Origin: Anthoceros angustus
Taxonomy: Eukaryota > Streptophyta > Anthocerotopsida > Anthocerotales > Anthocerotaceae
Length of the DNA: 64,000 nucleotides
Assembly (NCBI GenBank): GCA_010909165.1
Contig: MU008182.1
Coordinates: 954,954 to 1,018,953, forward strand
Direction: 5' to 3'
Shown here: positions 22,622 to 33,664 of the stretch, one piece after another
Position numbering within the stretch: the stretch's first letter is position 1
How the letters are laid out: each line of letters begins with the position of its first letter
The notes under the pieces: generated by a model
What the model saw: only the letters and a program-made list of their open reading frames with translations
What the model was told of the DNA's origin: nothing
Databases searched by the model: none
Translations under genes and position numbers: made by a program

Positions 22622-22747
22622 TCAGCGGCCGTGGTGCGGGCCGCCATGGCCGTGCCCGCCACCGTGCGGGTGGTGCGGAGGCGGGTGGTGCGGAGCACCG
22701 TGAGGGTGAGGGCGGCCGCCTCCCCATCCGAAGCACGGCAGGCACAT
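22622..22747 (-). CDS. small His/Gly/Pro-rich protein 2 (41 aa)
   Basis: Minus-strand frame of 41 residues. It starts MCLPCFGWGGGR, with two Cys near the N-terminus, and continues as PHPHGAPHHPPPHHPHGG, ending GGPHHGR. Too short for routine ORF calling, but its composition matches His-rich proteins 1 and 3 nearby. The N-terminal Cys pair could be acylated or bind metal. The upstream region on the minus strand has an A/T-rich TTATTATTATTTTC about 120 bp before the ATG, a possible TATA substitute. Antisense frames here are longer but Arg/Ala-rich without family resemblance. Function unknown. Confidence 0.5.
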   Translation of the reverse strand: MCLPCFGWGGGRPHPHGAPHHPPPHHPHGGGHGHGGPHHGR

Positions 22748-23661
22748 TGTGCAGTAGCGGGAGCAACAGTAGCGAGAGCTCGCCGAAAGCAGATAACAAG
22801 GGACGCGTCACAGGGAGAAGGCAGCGAGCCGAAGGACTGATGGATGAGAGCTGGCGGAAGAGATGAAAATAATAATAAGCCGGTGTGGCGTCGTCCCACT
22901 TCCCACGTTGCGTGTTTGGATGGTAAACCAGTAACCAAGGACGAGTTACGCAACACGTTACGGACCCGACTCAGGTTGCCTGACCCAGAGTGTTTGGTTG
23001 GCGCTTGCAGGATATTCCACGGCGGGTGGTTGTGTTCAGAGCACCTGGGCGAGTGGCAGTGGCTGGCCCAGCGGCGTAACCCGGCGAAAGCGTCACGGGC
23101 TTCCCGGCAACCGGCAAGTGCGGTCGCCGCGTGGACACGGCTCCCGTGTGTGCCAGGGGAAAGGGTAATCGGGTTAAGGAAAGTACGGTTTGCGGACGGC
23201 GATAAGCGTGTCTGTGTTGCGATGACGCACACATGCATGTACGTGTGTACTGCCGGTATGGATGTGTATGGTGTAGAATCCCCAGGAGCTGGAGCTGGAG
23301 GCGGGGAAGGCCGGGGCCCGAGACACCACACAATCAATCCAGCCTGCCGTCGTTTTCTTGTTGGTGGGCCTGGAGGTTGCAGCCCATCCAATGGCTGTGT
23401 AGGTGCAAAGACAGCCACTAAGACGCACGTCTGCCACCGTGGTGCAAGAGACAACCACGCTGCCCTCTGAACAATCCTCGAAAGATGCCTCTAGATCTTT
23501 GACGACGCGGCAGCGGCAGCGGCATCGGCACCCCCACCGGCGCAGGCACCGGCTATATAGCGCAAGATCTTGAAAACGGTTGTAGCAGTGCTTTCCGGCG
23601 CCTTCTTCCCGCTGGTTGTGTTCCAGTTGCGCTTCTGGTGAGCCTGGTGCTGTGTTTCTCG
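22748..23661. other. intergenic region between divergent His-rich genes 2 and 3
   Basis: Separates gene 2 (leftward) and gene 3 (rightward), so it is likely a shared promoter region. A TATA box for gene 3, GGCTATATAGCG, is at 23551-23562. ACATGCATGT at about 23232 resembles an RY element. Several long open frames are present but show no family features. Confidence 0.4.
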
Positions 23662-23778
23662 ATGGCGTCCGCAAGCATGTCGCTGGTGATGTTCAATCAC
23701 CCCCACCCGGAGCCGCATCCCAAGCCTCATCCTCACCCGGAGCCTCATCCCCCGCATCATCCCCACCACGGGAAGTGA
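23662..23778 (+). CDS. small His/Pro-rich protein 3 (38 aa)
   Basis: Begins MASASMSLVMF and continues as NHPHPEPHPKPHPHPEP-like repeats, ending PPHHPHHGK. The His-Pro dipeptide is the dominant unit, with Glu and Lys every few residues. A strong TATA box about 105 bp upstream and a compact leader favour a real gene. Composition and setting tie it to the two other His-rich mini-genes; the N-termini differ, so shared ancestry cannot be proven by eye. Function unknown; metal binding is a guess from composition. Confidence 0.5.
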   Translation: MASASMSLVMFNHPHPEPHPKPHPHPEPHPPHHPHHGK

Positions 23779-24291
23779 ATGGGGGCGGCTTACGCGCTCC
23801 CCAGCTGACAATGGTGAGGGAGCTTGATCTGTTCTGTTGTTTGTGTTCGTCCGTCATGGTTTTTGTTGTCGGGGATAAGATGTTCCTGACTCCTTGGCAT
23901 TGTCCTGCAGCCCCTGAACAATGGGGAGGGGAGTGAAGAAATGGCGGGGCTGGGCAAGGGGTCCTGCACGCATGTGCACTGCATGCTTGCCGGCTGTCCG
24001 CCATCTATGTAAATTTGCTTAGTTGTACCATGTGTGGATTTCCCACTACTACTCTGAAGTAAAGTTTGTACTTGGTTGACAGACGGTTGTTGGCTGCTAG
24101 TGCGTAGCTTAGGTACACCCAAGGGTAGTGTCTGCCACAATGTGCACTGCCAAGTTTCAACTCCTCTCTCATTTGTGAGCGTTCGAACACTTACTGCACG
24201 TCCGTGCACATGTGTGGAGGTACACGCACTGATTGTTTGCTGACAGTGAAAACAAAATGAGACTGTGTACACGCCCAATCGACAAAAGCTT
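23779..24291. other. intergenic: 3' flanks of His-rich gene 3 and MSH6
   Basis: The two genes converge here. No coding sequence recognised; probably 3' UTR sequence of both. Confidence 0.4.
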
Positions 24292-27200
24292 CTACACTGT
24301 CCTCAACTGCAACATCTGTGCCTGCTGCCACAACCGCAATGTCCTCTCCGGCCCCAGCGACCCATGTGACACCTTCTGCAGAAAGCTTACTAACTCCCTC
24401 GATATACAATTGTCGACACCGATGTGATGAACGATGCCATGCCCATCATCTGCACCTTCACTTTCCGCTTCAGCAGAGCAGGTACCTGCTCTCGTCAAAA
24501 CCTTTGCCGGAAGTCCTGCAATGATAGAGTCGTGAGCACTGAATTGTTAGCGAAGCGTGGATACTTAAGTTCGGGGCCAGGCATATTCGCCGCGCATGTT
24601 ACCTGCCAGCCTTGCGACGTTTACGCCATAGCTTCGAGGACAAGCCCCCGCGGCGAGCTTATAGAGGAACGTCACCTCCTCCGGTCCACCGACTTCAGTT
24701 CCAACTTTACAAGCCATATGATACAGGCCAACCTATTTACAGACAGGCGCATGATTGTAATAGAACGAGACAAAGTGGACGACTACAACCTCAAAGTATC
24801 CAACTTACCTTAGGGTCGTTGGCATGGTCGAACGCAAGCCGATGATAATGAGTTGAAAACATGCCTCTGCAACCTGTTCCATGTGCTAGATGTTGCAACA
24901 CTGCGTGCCTGAAAGCGAATCACCAAAGTTACCGGCTGCCAACATCATTTATAATGGGAGAAACCACAAAGCACAAGCACAGTGGCAAGATAAATAACAG
25001 ACCGATAGCCACTTACGCAATAGCTTGACCATCAGCAGTTGAGGTGCCACGACCTACTTCATCCAATGCAACTAAGGAATTCCTTGTTGCACTTTTCTGC
25101 AAAACGAGCAACTATGGCTCAGGCCATGATAAAATTCGTCAGACAGAACTTGGACAGGAGAAAACGAATCGTCACCAGCATAGAGGCTGTCTCCAGTAGC
25201 TCCACAAGAAAAGTGCTTTGCCCAGCCATTATGTTATCGGATGCACCCATGCGGACAAATATTCGGTCTACTGGTGAAAGTTCGAAAGACTTCGCTGGAA
25301 CATCTGCCCCAACCTGCACAGAAAAGTGGAAACGTCAGTAAGACAGGCAAGTTGTAACCTGATAACATAACCGTGATCCAGAACAGGATCGGGATCGCTA
25401 CCTGTGCCATTATAACCGTCAAACAAACTTCTCGGAGAAGAGTTGACTTTCCACCCATGTTAGGCCCGGTGAGAACCATAAACATAGCCTTATCACCCCC
25501 CAGAGCCACGTCATTTGGTACAAATGGTCTACAACCGGTTTTACTAGCTCCCAGAGTAGGATGCCGCAGACCTCGTGCTTTCAATACAGGGGTGACGTTG
25601 CTTGACACAAAAGTTGGCGTACACACAGGTTTTTCCATGTGGTCGCTTGCGACAGAGAGGCTTATTAAAGCATCCAGCTCTGCAAACATTCAGTTGATAC
25701 ACAAATGAGTCAGACGAGATGAGATGCAATGTCTGTCAAAAAGTTAAGAACCTGGCTGTTCCTAGACTTGAAGCTTAACACTAGTCAGCTTCCATGCGTC
25801 ACAAACGGATATACCTGCTACTCCGTGCAGCACAGCGTCCCACTTATCACGAGTCTCAAAGAACTGGCTGACTAGGCTTCCAAGTATTCCACTCATTGCT
25901 ACCTCACGCTCCTCACGTGCAGCAGCAAGCTCAAGTAGCAGCTCCTTGATCCTAGGAGTCCAGTACCGCTGAAACCCCTGATTTTGAATTTTCCATCAAA
26001 ACACATCCAAAGAGGCTCTTAGCAACCCATGCAGACACATATTTGAGATTCCTCACACCACTAGAAGAGTAGCTTTTACCTTTCTGGACGACCTGACCTC
26101 AAATGTTGACGGCACCTTCAAATGTAAATGGGCAGGAATTTCAATTTGGTAGGACTCCTTTCCCACTGTGGTATATGATATCTATTCGAAAGAGAGGCGA
26201 CATTAGCCCATACTCACCACATCACCAACTTTTGAACTTTTTTGACTTGCACCCAGGGCACTGGCTTACCTCAGAGGATGTCCCAAGCTTCTTGCACACG
26301 TCCTTCAGATAATCCTCAAATTCCTTCTCGACATCAGAGATCCTTGAATTAGCTGCATCAAAACCTTCATTTACGCCTTCATTTGGCATGATACGCCCAG
26401 ATTTATCCGCATCATCCCAATCAAACGCTGTCTTGAAATCTGTAATGGTTGATGACATATCCGGAATCCCTCCACCTGCATACCAGTTTACCTATGCTTC
26501 AAGGACAGGATTATGGGAGCAAGAACCTGCACTTCAAGACTATGCAGCATCAGCATTTTACCTGGCACTAGCAGATCTAGAAGTCTTGAGGAAGTCAAAC
26601 TCTGGAGGCAGTTCTGAAAGGATAGTACAGCTTCAATTATTGTCTGGCAGCTACGAAGTGCCTTGGTAAACATTTGCACTTCCCTCTTGGATTTGTCTTC
26701 ATACACAACCACATTTTGAGAGTTCATGCCATAAACAGATCTGCAGATTGCCCAGCTTGCAACTCTGATTAAACTCGCTAGCTAGCTGAAACCCACCAGA
26801 AGACAATACACAGTGGAAGCACCTTTTACCTGGTTCGGTTGATCTGTGCAAGCAATCTCTCCATGTCAGGTAACCCAATCAATGAAGCTCTGAAGTGGGC
26901 AACTCCCTCCGCAGCAGGCCCCTGCAACAGGAGGTTCTTATCAGATAGAGTCCAGACCCCTCAAGTGCTATTCAGCTGCTGGCATGGCCATGTTAAGCAA
27001 GCCTGAGAAGGCCAGCAATACGAGTAGTCATTCCTATTACCTTCAGATCTGAAATGGCCACCTGTCTTTGTTTGATTGAGACAGTGTCCACTAGAGGCCG
27101 AAGCAGCCATTGTCGCAGCAGTCTATGGCCCATGGATGTCACACAGTGGTCCAACTGGGCAAGCAAACTCCTGCCAAAGACGACGCGGTCAGTGACAGAT

Positions 27201-30200
27201 GCCCAGCAGGAAACCGACCAGTGCTGCTCAGGAGAACCGTCTCTCTGCAAATTCATATGGGCACACAACATACCCTGATGTGCCTCTGTCTAAGCTGTTC
27301 TCCAGGATCTCAAGGCTGTCTAGGGCAGCACTATCAAGCGCCATATCAGGTGCCAACATTTCAATGCCCGGGCTTTTACATGCTGAACAGGGAAGGAGAC
27401 TGAACTGTCCAGATGCTAGCAAATACTTGTCTAGCAGGGCCTGCTGCAAATAAAAGCAGCACCCTCCAAAAGCTGATACAGCATCTTCTCCACTTGACCC
27501 AGAAGTTACCAGATGGAGCAGCACATCTGGCAAAGCTTGCAGACTGTCTGTAAAAACATCAATGTCTCCATACTTCCCTTGGAGGTTATCACTAGCTATG
27601 TTAGCTGAACTATAATTTCTTTTCCTAGATTGCCTTAATTCCCAGACGTCTGAATACTTTGAGACCAGATTATGTACACATGTTTTGGCATCCCAGAACT
27701 CTGTGCCAGGCATCAATAGACTTATAAGAGGTTTCCGTGTGTGGTCACGTAGAGCTCTCTCAGTTGCTTCAGAGAGCAATCCATGAGGTTTGACCAGCTC
27801 AACAGGCCTTAGGTCTGCAAGAAGTGATTTCAGCTGTGTCCTTGTCTCATCATCTGCAAACTGTGATCAAACAAAGCATTCGGTGATGAATAGTATGCAC
27901 GGGAACATCACTGAGGGGAAATGATGAGATGAGTCACAATCTTACCTGGCCGAGCAGGAATCGACCGGTTGCAGTGTCCACAGCACAAACTCCAATGTTG
28001 GAATTGTTAAACTCTAAGGAGCTTTCCGTGATACTCAAGAGATAAGATGTCTCTGAAACAGCTGACGATTCTGTCATGGTTCCTTTGGTGATTATGGCAC
28101 ATATTTCTCGTCGAACAACCTACACAATTGGCGCAGTTCCATCAGGTCATCAAGATGTCTGTTTCAGGGACATAGACGCTTACTCGACTGCAGATGAGGA
28201 AACCAAGAAGAAACACACACCAATCTGGGTTATCCCAAGTTATACCTTAGAGTACAGGACAGTTCCAGACCCCAAATTGATACTTAGGGGGTGGAACGAA
28301 AATTCAACCAAGAAGAGGTACAAGTGACATGCTGCATTAGGCCCACATACCTTGTCTTTAGTACCAGTTACCTTCCTACGCTGCTCCAACTGATCGGGTG
28401 TTTCTGTTTGTTCAACAACTACGACACGATAGCCCTGCAATTCATGCCGACAGAGCAATAACGTCAAGCGACACCCAGGGACACTCCATGCAGCAATCAT
28501 TTCAAACCACACCTTTCAAATCATTTCTGCTTGACCAATTGACCCCTTTACTTCACCTGCTTGAATCGCCTACTTTGAATCTTTCTATTGACTCAAATAG
28601 AAAGATTCAAGCAGGCGAAGTAAAGAGGTCAATTGGTCACAAACCACACCTTTTGCGCCAGTTTCGTCACATTCTCCAGGTAATTCCTCTCTGGGAAACC
28701 ACAATGGGGTTGTTCTCCCTGGATGAATCATGTCAGAACACACAGTGAGATCGCCTTTCTGGAGAGAGCTTATTGTCACCAACAATCCTACCAACGCAAG
28801 GAGGACATGTGTGTGCAATAACGATTGGGAAAATGATTGACTGCAGACCTTCATGTATTGTAAATCAAGCTCTTGTGCTCCGATGTGGGCGTCAACCTCA
28901 AACATTTCATAGAACTTTCCCATCTGTGAGAGTTGTTTCACAAAAGTCAAAAGGAAGAAATATTCGCATAACTTCCACACCAGGACTGGAGATTGATGCA
29001 ATGGAATACAGTAGAGTTTGACGAAACACTACATCGCAAGCTGATCATTCCCATGAAGGATACCTTGAATAGAAGCACCTTGTCCATGTGCATACCCTTG
29101 ATCTCCCACCATTGGCGCTGAAAGGCACATGCAGTTTAGCAGCAGGAGCTTCACATACAGAAACGTATGCTGAGCCGTGAAGATTTCAATTTCTACAAAG
29201 CAATCCAGGTTTACCTGACCAGCAGGAAGCCCTTTAAGAAATTGAGGAGGTAGCAGTAGTGTTCCGGGATCATACTCTGGATGACCGGGTTTCCTCCCAG
29301 CGGCATCTCGCCTAGACCTGACATAAGATGGTCACAATCAGGGGGTGTGGTTGCAACAAAATGCTTTCATACACTCCTCAGTGTCTATATCTTACTTCCC
29401 AAGGAACTGAAACTTCTCCACGTCACGGCCAGCAAACCGGTCAGCAATATCACCCTGAAGGCTCACAGAAAGCTCAGCACGAGGAACCCTCTCTGCAACC
29501 AGTCAAATGAGAAACATGAGGTGAAACCGCTCAAAACCACAGAAACTGACTGAGGGACGGAGAACATACCTACTGCTGGACGCAAACACAAGCATACCTG
29601 AACACGAGGGAATAGATTTACGATGACCTTCGCCGCAGCTCGCTGGAGGGGATTCCTGGCAAACGACACAAGATGGAGTTTGAGCATAATGCCAAAGGCC
29701 TACGTGGAGGACATGAGCGTTGCCGGCTACCGCAAACGAAACCTAAAGAAGCGGAACCTTTGGCGCCGGCGGCAATCCTGGCTTCTGCGATGCTGCAACA
29801 ATCTTCCTCCGTTTGGGAGGCATCGTTTCGGCATCCACGCCCTGAATTCCCCTTCTCAGCTGCGGAGCCCCATCACTTGCACTGATACTACTGGCCAGCC
29901 CTTTCCCAAGTGTGGAACAATTAGGGGCAACTTCGCCATCCATCTGGCCCAGGCATGCGGCTGCCCGCAAGGCCGAGACGCGTCTCCCCGTCCTCCGTCC
30001 GGTACAGGTGGCAGCAGGCTGTACATCCCCGAGCGAGACCTTCTCGCCGGGAGCAGCGACAACAGACATTGCCTGTGCATTCTCTCCATTCCCCGAATCC
30101 AACAATGCGACCTTGAACTCTCTGCCGCCTTCAGGCTCGTCCTCCTCTACGCGTGGCCGCCTCGCTGAACCAATCCCCGCTCCCGCAGGCTTGAGCGCAA

Positions 30201-30231
30201 AGAAGGACTGAATGTTCCTCTGCTTTCCCAT
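24292..30231 (-). CDS. MSH6: DNA mismatch-repair protein MSH6 (MutS homologue)
   Basis: Partner of MSH2 in MutS-alpha, which recognises mismatches in the nucleus. Twenty-two exons, from 29758-30231 to 24292-24515, total about 1198 residues. The N-terminus has a PCNA-binding PIP box (QRNIQSFF). The mismatch-binding domain is identified by [20 protein letters not shown] and [20 protein letters not shown]; the GKFYE Phe and Glu are the mismatch-contacting pair. The ATPase domain has Walker [15 protein letters not shown] (exon 25402-25679), MAGQSTF, Walker B-like [16 protein letters not shown] (exon about 25016-25096) and STHYHRL. Plant MSH7 is excluded by [13 protein letters not shown] and QYMK. 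The C-terminus ([10 protein letters not shown]) is shorter and diverged. The exon 7 donor lies inside a repeated sequence created by a foldback insertion at 28503-28653. Confidence 0.94.
28503..28653. mobile_element. foldback (MITE-like) insertion at a MSH6 splice donor, with 14-bp direct repeats
   Basis: CAAACCACACCTTT occurs at 28503-28516 and again at 28640-28653. Between them, GACCAATTGACC..CTTTACTTC..CCTGCTTGAATC (from 28533) pairs with its inverted copy ending at 28638, giving a hairpin of roughly 48-bp arms. The direct repeats look like a target-site duplication, slightly offset from the left arm. The right repeat contains the last four bases of MSH6 exon 7 and its GTGTGG donor, so the donor is duplicated. 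Confidence 0.7.
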
Positions 30232-31051
30232 TTCCAGGTCTTGATAGGCCCCCGGAATCGGAGAAACAGCAGCAAAGCAAGCCTCGAGCTTGAAGGCTGC
30301 AGAGAATTGTCAAGGAAGCCGTGGCAGAACCCCGTGGATTCCACACATTCTGCTCCTTACACCCATTTCCAGCATTTTCGATAGAACCTCACCACACCTC
30401 ACTGGACTTGACATTGACAGAACATCCCTTCCTCCAAGTACGCAGACACTCGCTTGCACATTTGGTTGCCATCGCATGATTCGCGTACATAGAGCAGAAA
30501 ACAAATCGCTGGCACGCATCCGATGTTCATTCCCGTTTCCCGCCAAAATCTCTATCGGGGTTAGGGCCGTGGGTTATCACGGGCGAACTCAGGTTCCATC
30601 AGCCCGGCCCAGAAGGGCCGACAGGGATTAGCGCCGTTGAGCGTGTGACAGAAAAATGGCTGTCAGTGATACGATCTCGCTGAATGCGGGAAGAAGGAGA
30701 TAGATCGTACACATCTCTCTACACAGTTGCTGAGTTGTCCAATCTGTTGAGTGAATTTCCTACTTGTCGCGCCATCCTCTCTCGAACAGAGCACACTTGC
30801 GAAGAGGGCATTCCAATCGGTTTATTGGCTTTAGGTGGGCTCAATTCAGACGCTCTTGAATATGTCTGTGGGCGGTGGTTGAGTTGGTGGATTGCTCAGT
30901 TTTTCCTCTTGGAGAGTGGACCTGCGCATACTGCATCTGATATTCTAGGGTGGGATTTAGAACTGTGTCTTCTTGTAGGTGACGGATTTGGGTTGTGGGT
31001 TGCCTTGAGGCAAAGGATCCACTCTGAAGATTCAGGTTTGCGGAAGGGAAA
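30232..31051. other. divergent promoter region between MSH6 and ACX4
   Basis: Both genes start outward from here. No coding sequence recognised and no clear TATA box on either side. Confidence 0.4.
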
Positions 31052-33392
31052 ATGGGGTCCGATTATGTCAGGGGCTTGGAGCGGCTGGCTAAGATTGGCA
31101 AGCAGCTGCAGCCAGAGGCAGCACCATCTGAGCACGGTGAGGTTGGGGTTGAATGGATATTCCCGCTGTCAAGGTGGCATATATTGAATGGCTGCTGAGT
31201 CTGTGGAGGTGAAGGACATGTGACGGGTGTGTTTCCAGTGTTTGCAGGTTCCGGTTTGCAATTGCACCAAACATTGGGCATCGGCCAGCCTGGCTTGGAT
31301 GTTGCCCTGGCATTCCCACAAGCAACTCCGGCATCCAAGTTTCCTCCTCTTGGTACAGTTTCCTCCTCTTGATGTCCTTCGAATGCTCGAGGGGGACAGC
31401 TTTGGGTGGTCCGTACTCATCACACATCGTCACGGTGCAGCGGCGGACTACTTTGCGTTTGATGACCTCCTGACCCCGGAAGAACAGGATCTAAGGAAAC
31501 GTGTGAGGGCACTGATGGAGAAGGACATAGCCCCAATTGTGGCTGGGGTAAGTGTTGTCACGGATATTAGCAATACTCGCACATCTTGTACCTGTTCCTT
31601 CCTGCTCTTCAACATTTAACTGGAGCTCTTCCCTTGTTAGTATTGGGAACGAGCGGAATTTCCATTCGAGGTCATCCCCAAGCTGGCTACCCTCAAGGTC
31701 GCTGGAGGAACGATTCAGGTGTGTATCAAGCAGGCTTTCCTGGTCGACAAGGTGATGCACATGATAGCATGCACTAAGCAGCACTGTCTCCTGATTCCAC
31801 GCAGGGCTATGGATGTCCAGGCCTGTCGGTGGTAGCAAGTGCCGTTGTCGTAATGGAGACGGCGAGAGTTGATGCCAGCTGCTCCACGTTCCTAATGGTG
31901 CACACATGCTTGGCCATGCTGACAATAGGTATGGCCATCAGAGTCGCCACCGTTTCAAAACCAGTCCTTTGTCTGTCACTGAAGGAAGAAATCTAAGTCC
32001 TCCTCTTTCAGGAATGCTGGGAAGTGAGGAGCAGAAACAAAAGTATCTCCCTACAATGGCACGGTTGGAAGAAATTGGGTGCTGGGTATGACGCTCGTCT
32101 TTCTTGGAGCACAAGTATGCCACCCAACCTTCCTTCCCTGCGCATGTGAAACCCTCGTGTGTTCTCTTGCAGGCTTTGACAGAGCCTGACTACGGGAGTG
32201 ATGCCAGCTCTCTCAGCACTACAGCAACCAAGGTAGACAAAAAACCATGTCACAGCAGTCCCCATGTCCTCACCTTCTCCCCCTTTACCGACTTATATCT
32301 TTGCGCTGCTTCAGGTGGAAGGAGGCTGGATCCTGAATGGGCAGAAGCGGTGGATTGGAAACAGCACCTTTGCCGACGTGTCTGTTGTCTTCGCTCGAAA
32401 CACTGCCACTAACCAGATCAACGGGTGAGTCAACAACCTTGTAGGGACAGTGCACAAGCTTGAGAACGATGTTGTCGCATCCCACTTCCCCGGAAGCACA
32501 AGCACCGATGTCCTCATCATGGCTGGCAGGTTCATTGTGAAGAAGGGAACAGCTGGCTACCGTGCCACCAAGATCGAGAACAAAATAGGACTAAGGATTG
32601 TGCAGAACGGGGACATCTTGCTGAAGGGTGTCTTCGTCCCAGACCAAGACCGCATCCCGGGAATTAACGCATTTCAGGACACCGCCAAGGTCAGTCAGTG
32701 CTCACATCCACATACCATCTCCTTTCGGCCATAACATCTGAAGAGAATCTGATGGGTTTTTGTGCCAGGTCCTTGCAGTGTCACGCATCATGGTGGCCTG
32801 GCAGCCCATTGGAGTGACCGTGGGTGTGTACGACGTATGCCACAGGTACCTGCAGGAGAGGAAACAGTTCGGAGCTCCTCTGGCATCCTTGCAGATAGTC
32901 CAGGAGAAGCTGGTGCGCATGCTGGGCAACATCCAGGCCATGACGCTGGTGGGCTGGCGTCTGTGCAAGATCTACGAGGCTGGGAAGATGACTCCCGGGC
33001 AGGCCAGCCTTGCCAAGGTGGGTAGCTTTGCTGCCTGCAATCCCGTCTGTGTGCTGTTCTCTGTTTGAGCATGCTCTGATGTGAGAATGCCACAGGCCTG
33101 GAACACTCTCCGAGCCAGGGAGACTGTGGCGCTAGGGCGTGAGCTGCTGGGCGGGAATGGAATCCTAGCCGACTTCCATGTTGCCAAGGTAAATGCTTCT
33201 AGAAGCTTCAAGGGTTGGTGGATGCCGCTCCTCATGCCCACGTTATCAGATCGTGACGCTGGGCGCTTGCAGGCGTTTTGTGATCTGGAGCCCATTTACA
33301 CTTACGAAGGCACGTACGAGGTGAACGCGCTGGTGACCGGACGGGAGGTGACCGGCACCGCCAGTTTTAAGCCGCCGACCAAAAGGAGTTAA
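31052..33392 (+). CDS. ACX4: acyl-CoA oxidase 4 (ACX4-type, short-chain, peroxisomal family)
   Basis: FAD enzyme that oxidises short-chain acyl-CoAs in the first step of peroxisomal beta-oxidation; structurally close to acyl-CoA dehydrogenases. Twelve exons (31052-31136, 31239-31352, 31441-31547, 31641-31718, 31805-31928, 32012-32085, 32173-32232, 32315-32424, 32530-32689, 32769-33017, 33096-33188, 33273-33392) join in frame to 457 residues. Family marks: [98 protein letters not shown] and [11 protein letters not shown] with the conserved catalytic Glu in YEGTYE. The C-terminus is KPPTKRS rather than the SRL-type peroxisomal signal I recall for Arabidopsis ACX4. The first exon is not conserved. 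Confidence 0.94.
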
Positions 33393-33664
33393 ATTGAACG
33401 AGCGGAATCTGGACTAGGTACACAAAACCACCTAGTTGCTACAATATGGTTACTGCCATCTGTAACAAAAAACAAGTTGGTACTGTTGTTACAATGTAGG
33501 TACAGCCACCAGTTGCATGTGACTTCAAATAAGAGTTTCCGATGGATACAAGATAGAGCGCCTTTCTAGTTAGTACTGGAATACATAATGCCGATTGCAG
33601 TTCATGGTACAGTTTGGCAACAGAGCTTTCAAATAGCCTTCAGACCTTTCAGATGGCATAGCCT

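Noticed and set aside
22519-23454. 311-codon minus-strand frame over His-rich gene 2
   Set aside because: Low-complexity, no family resemblance, overlaps the better supported 41-codon His-rich frame in another frame.
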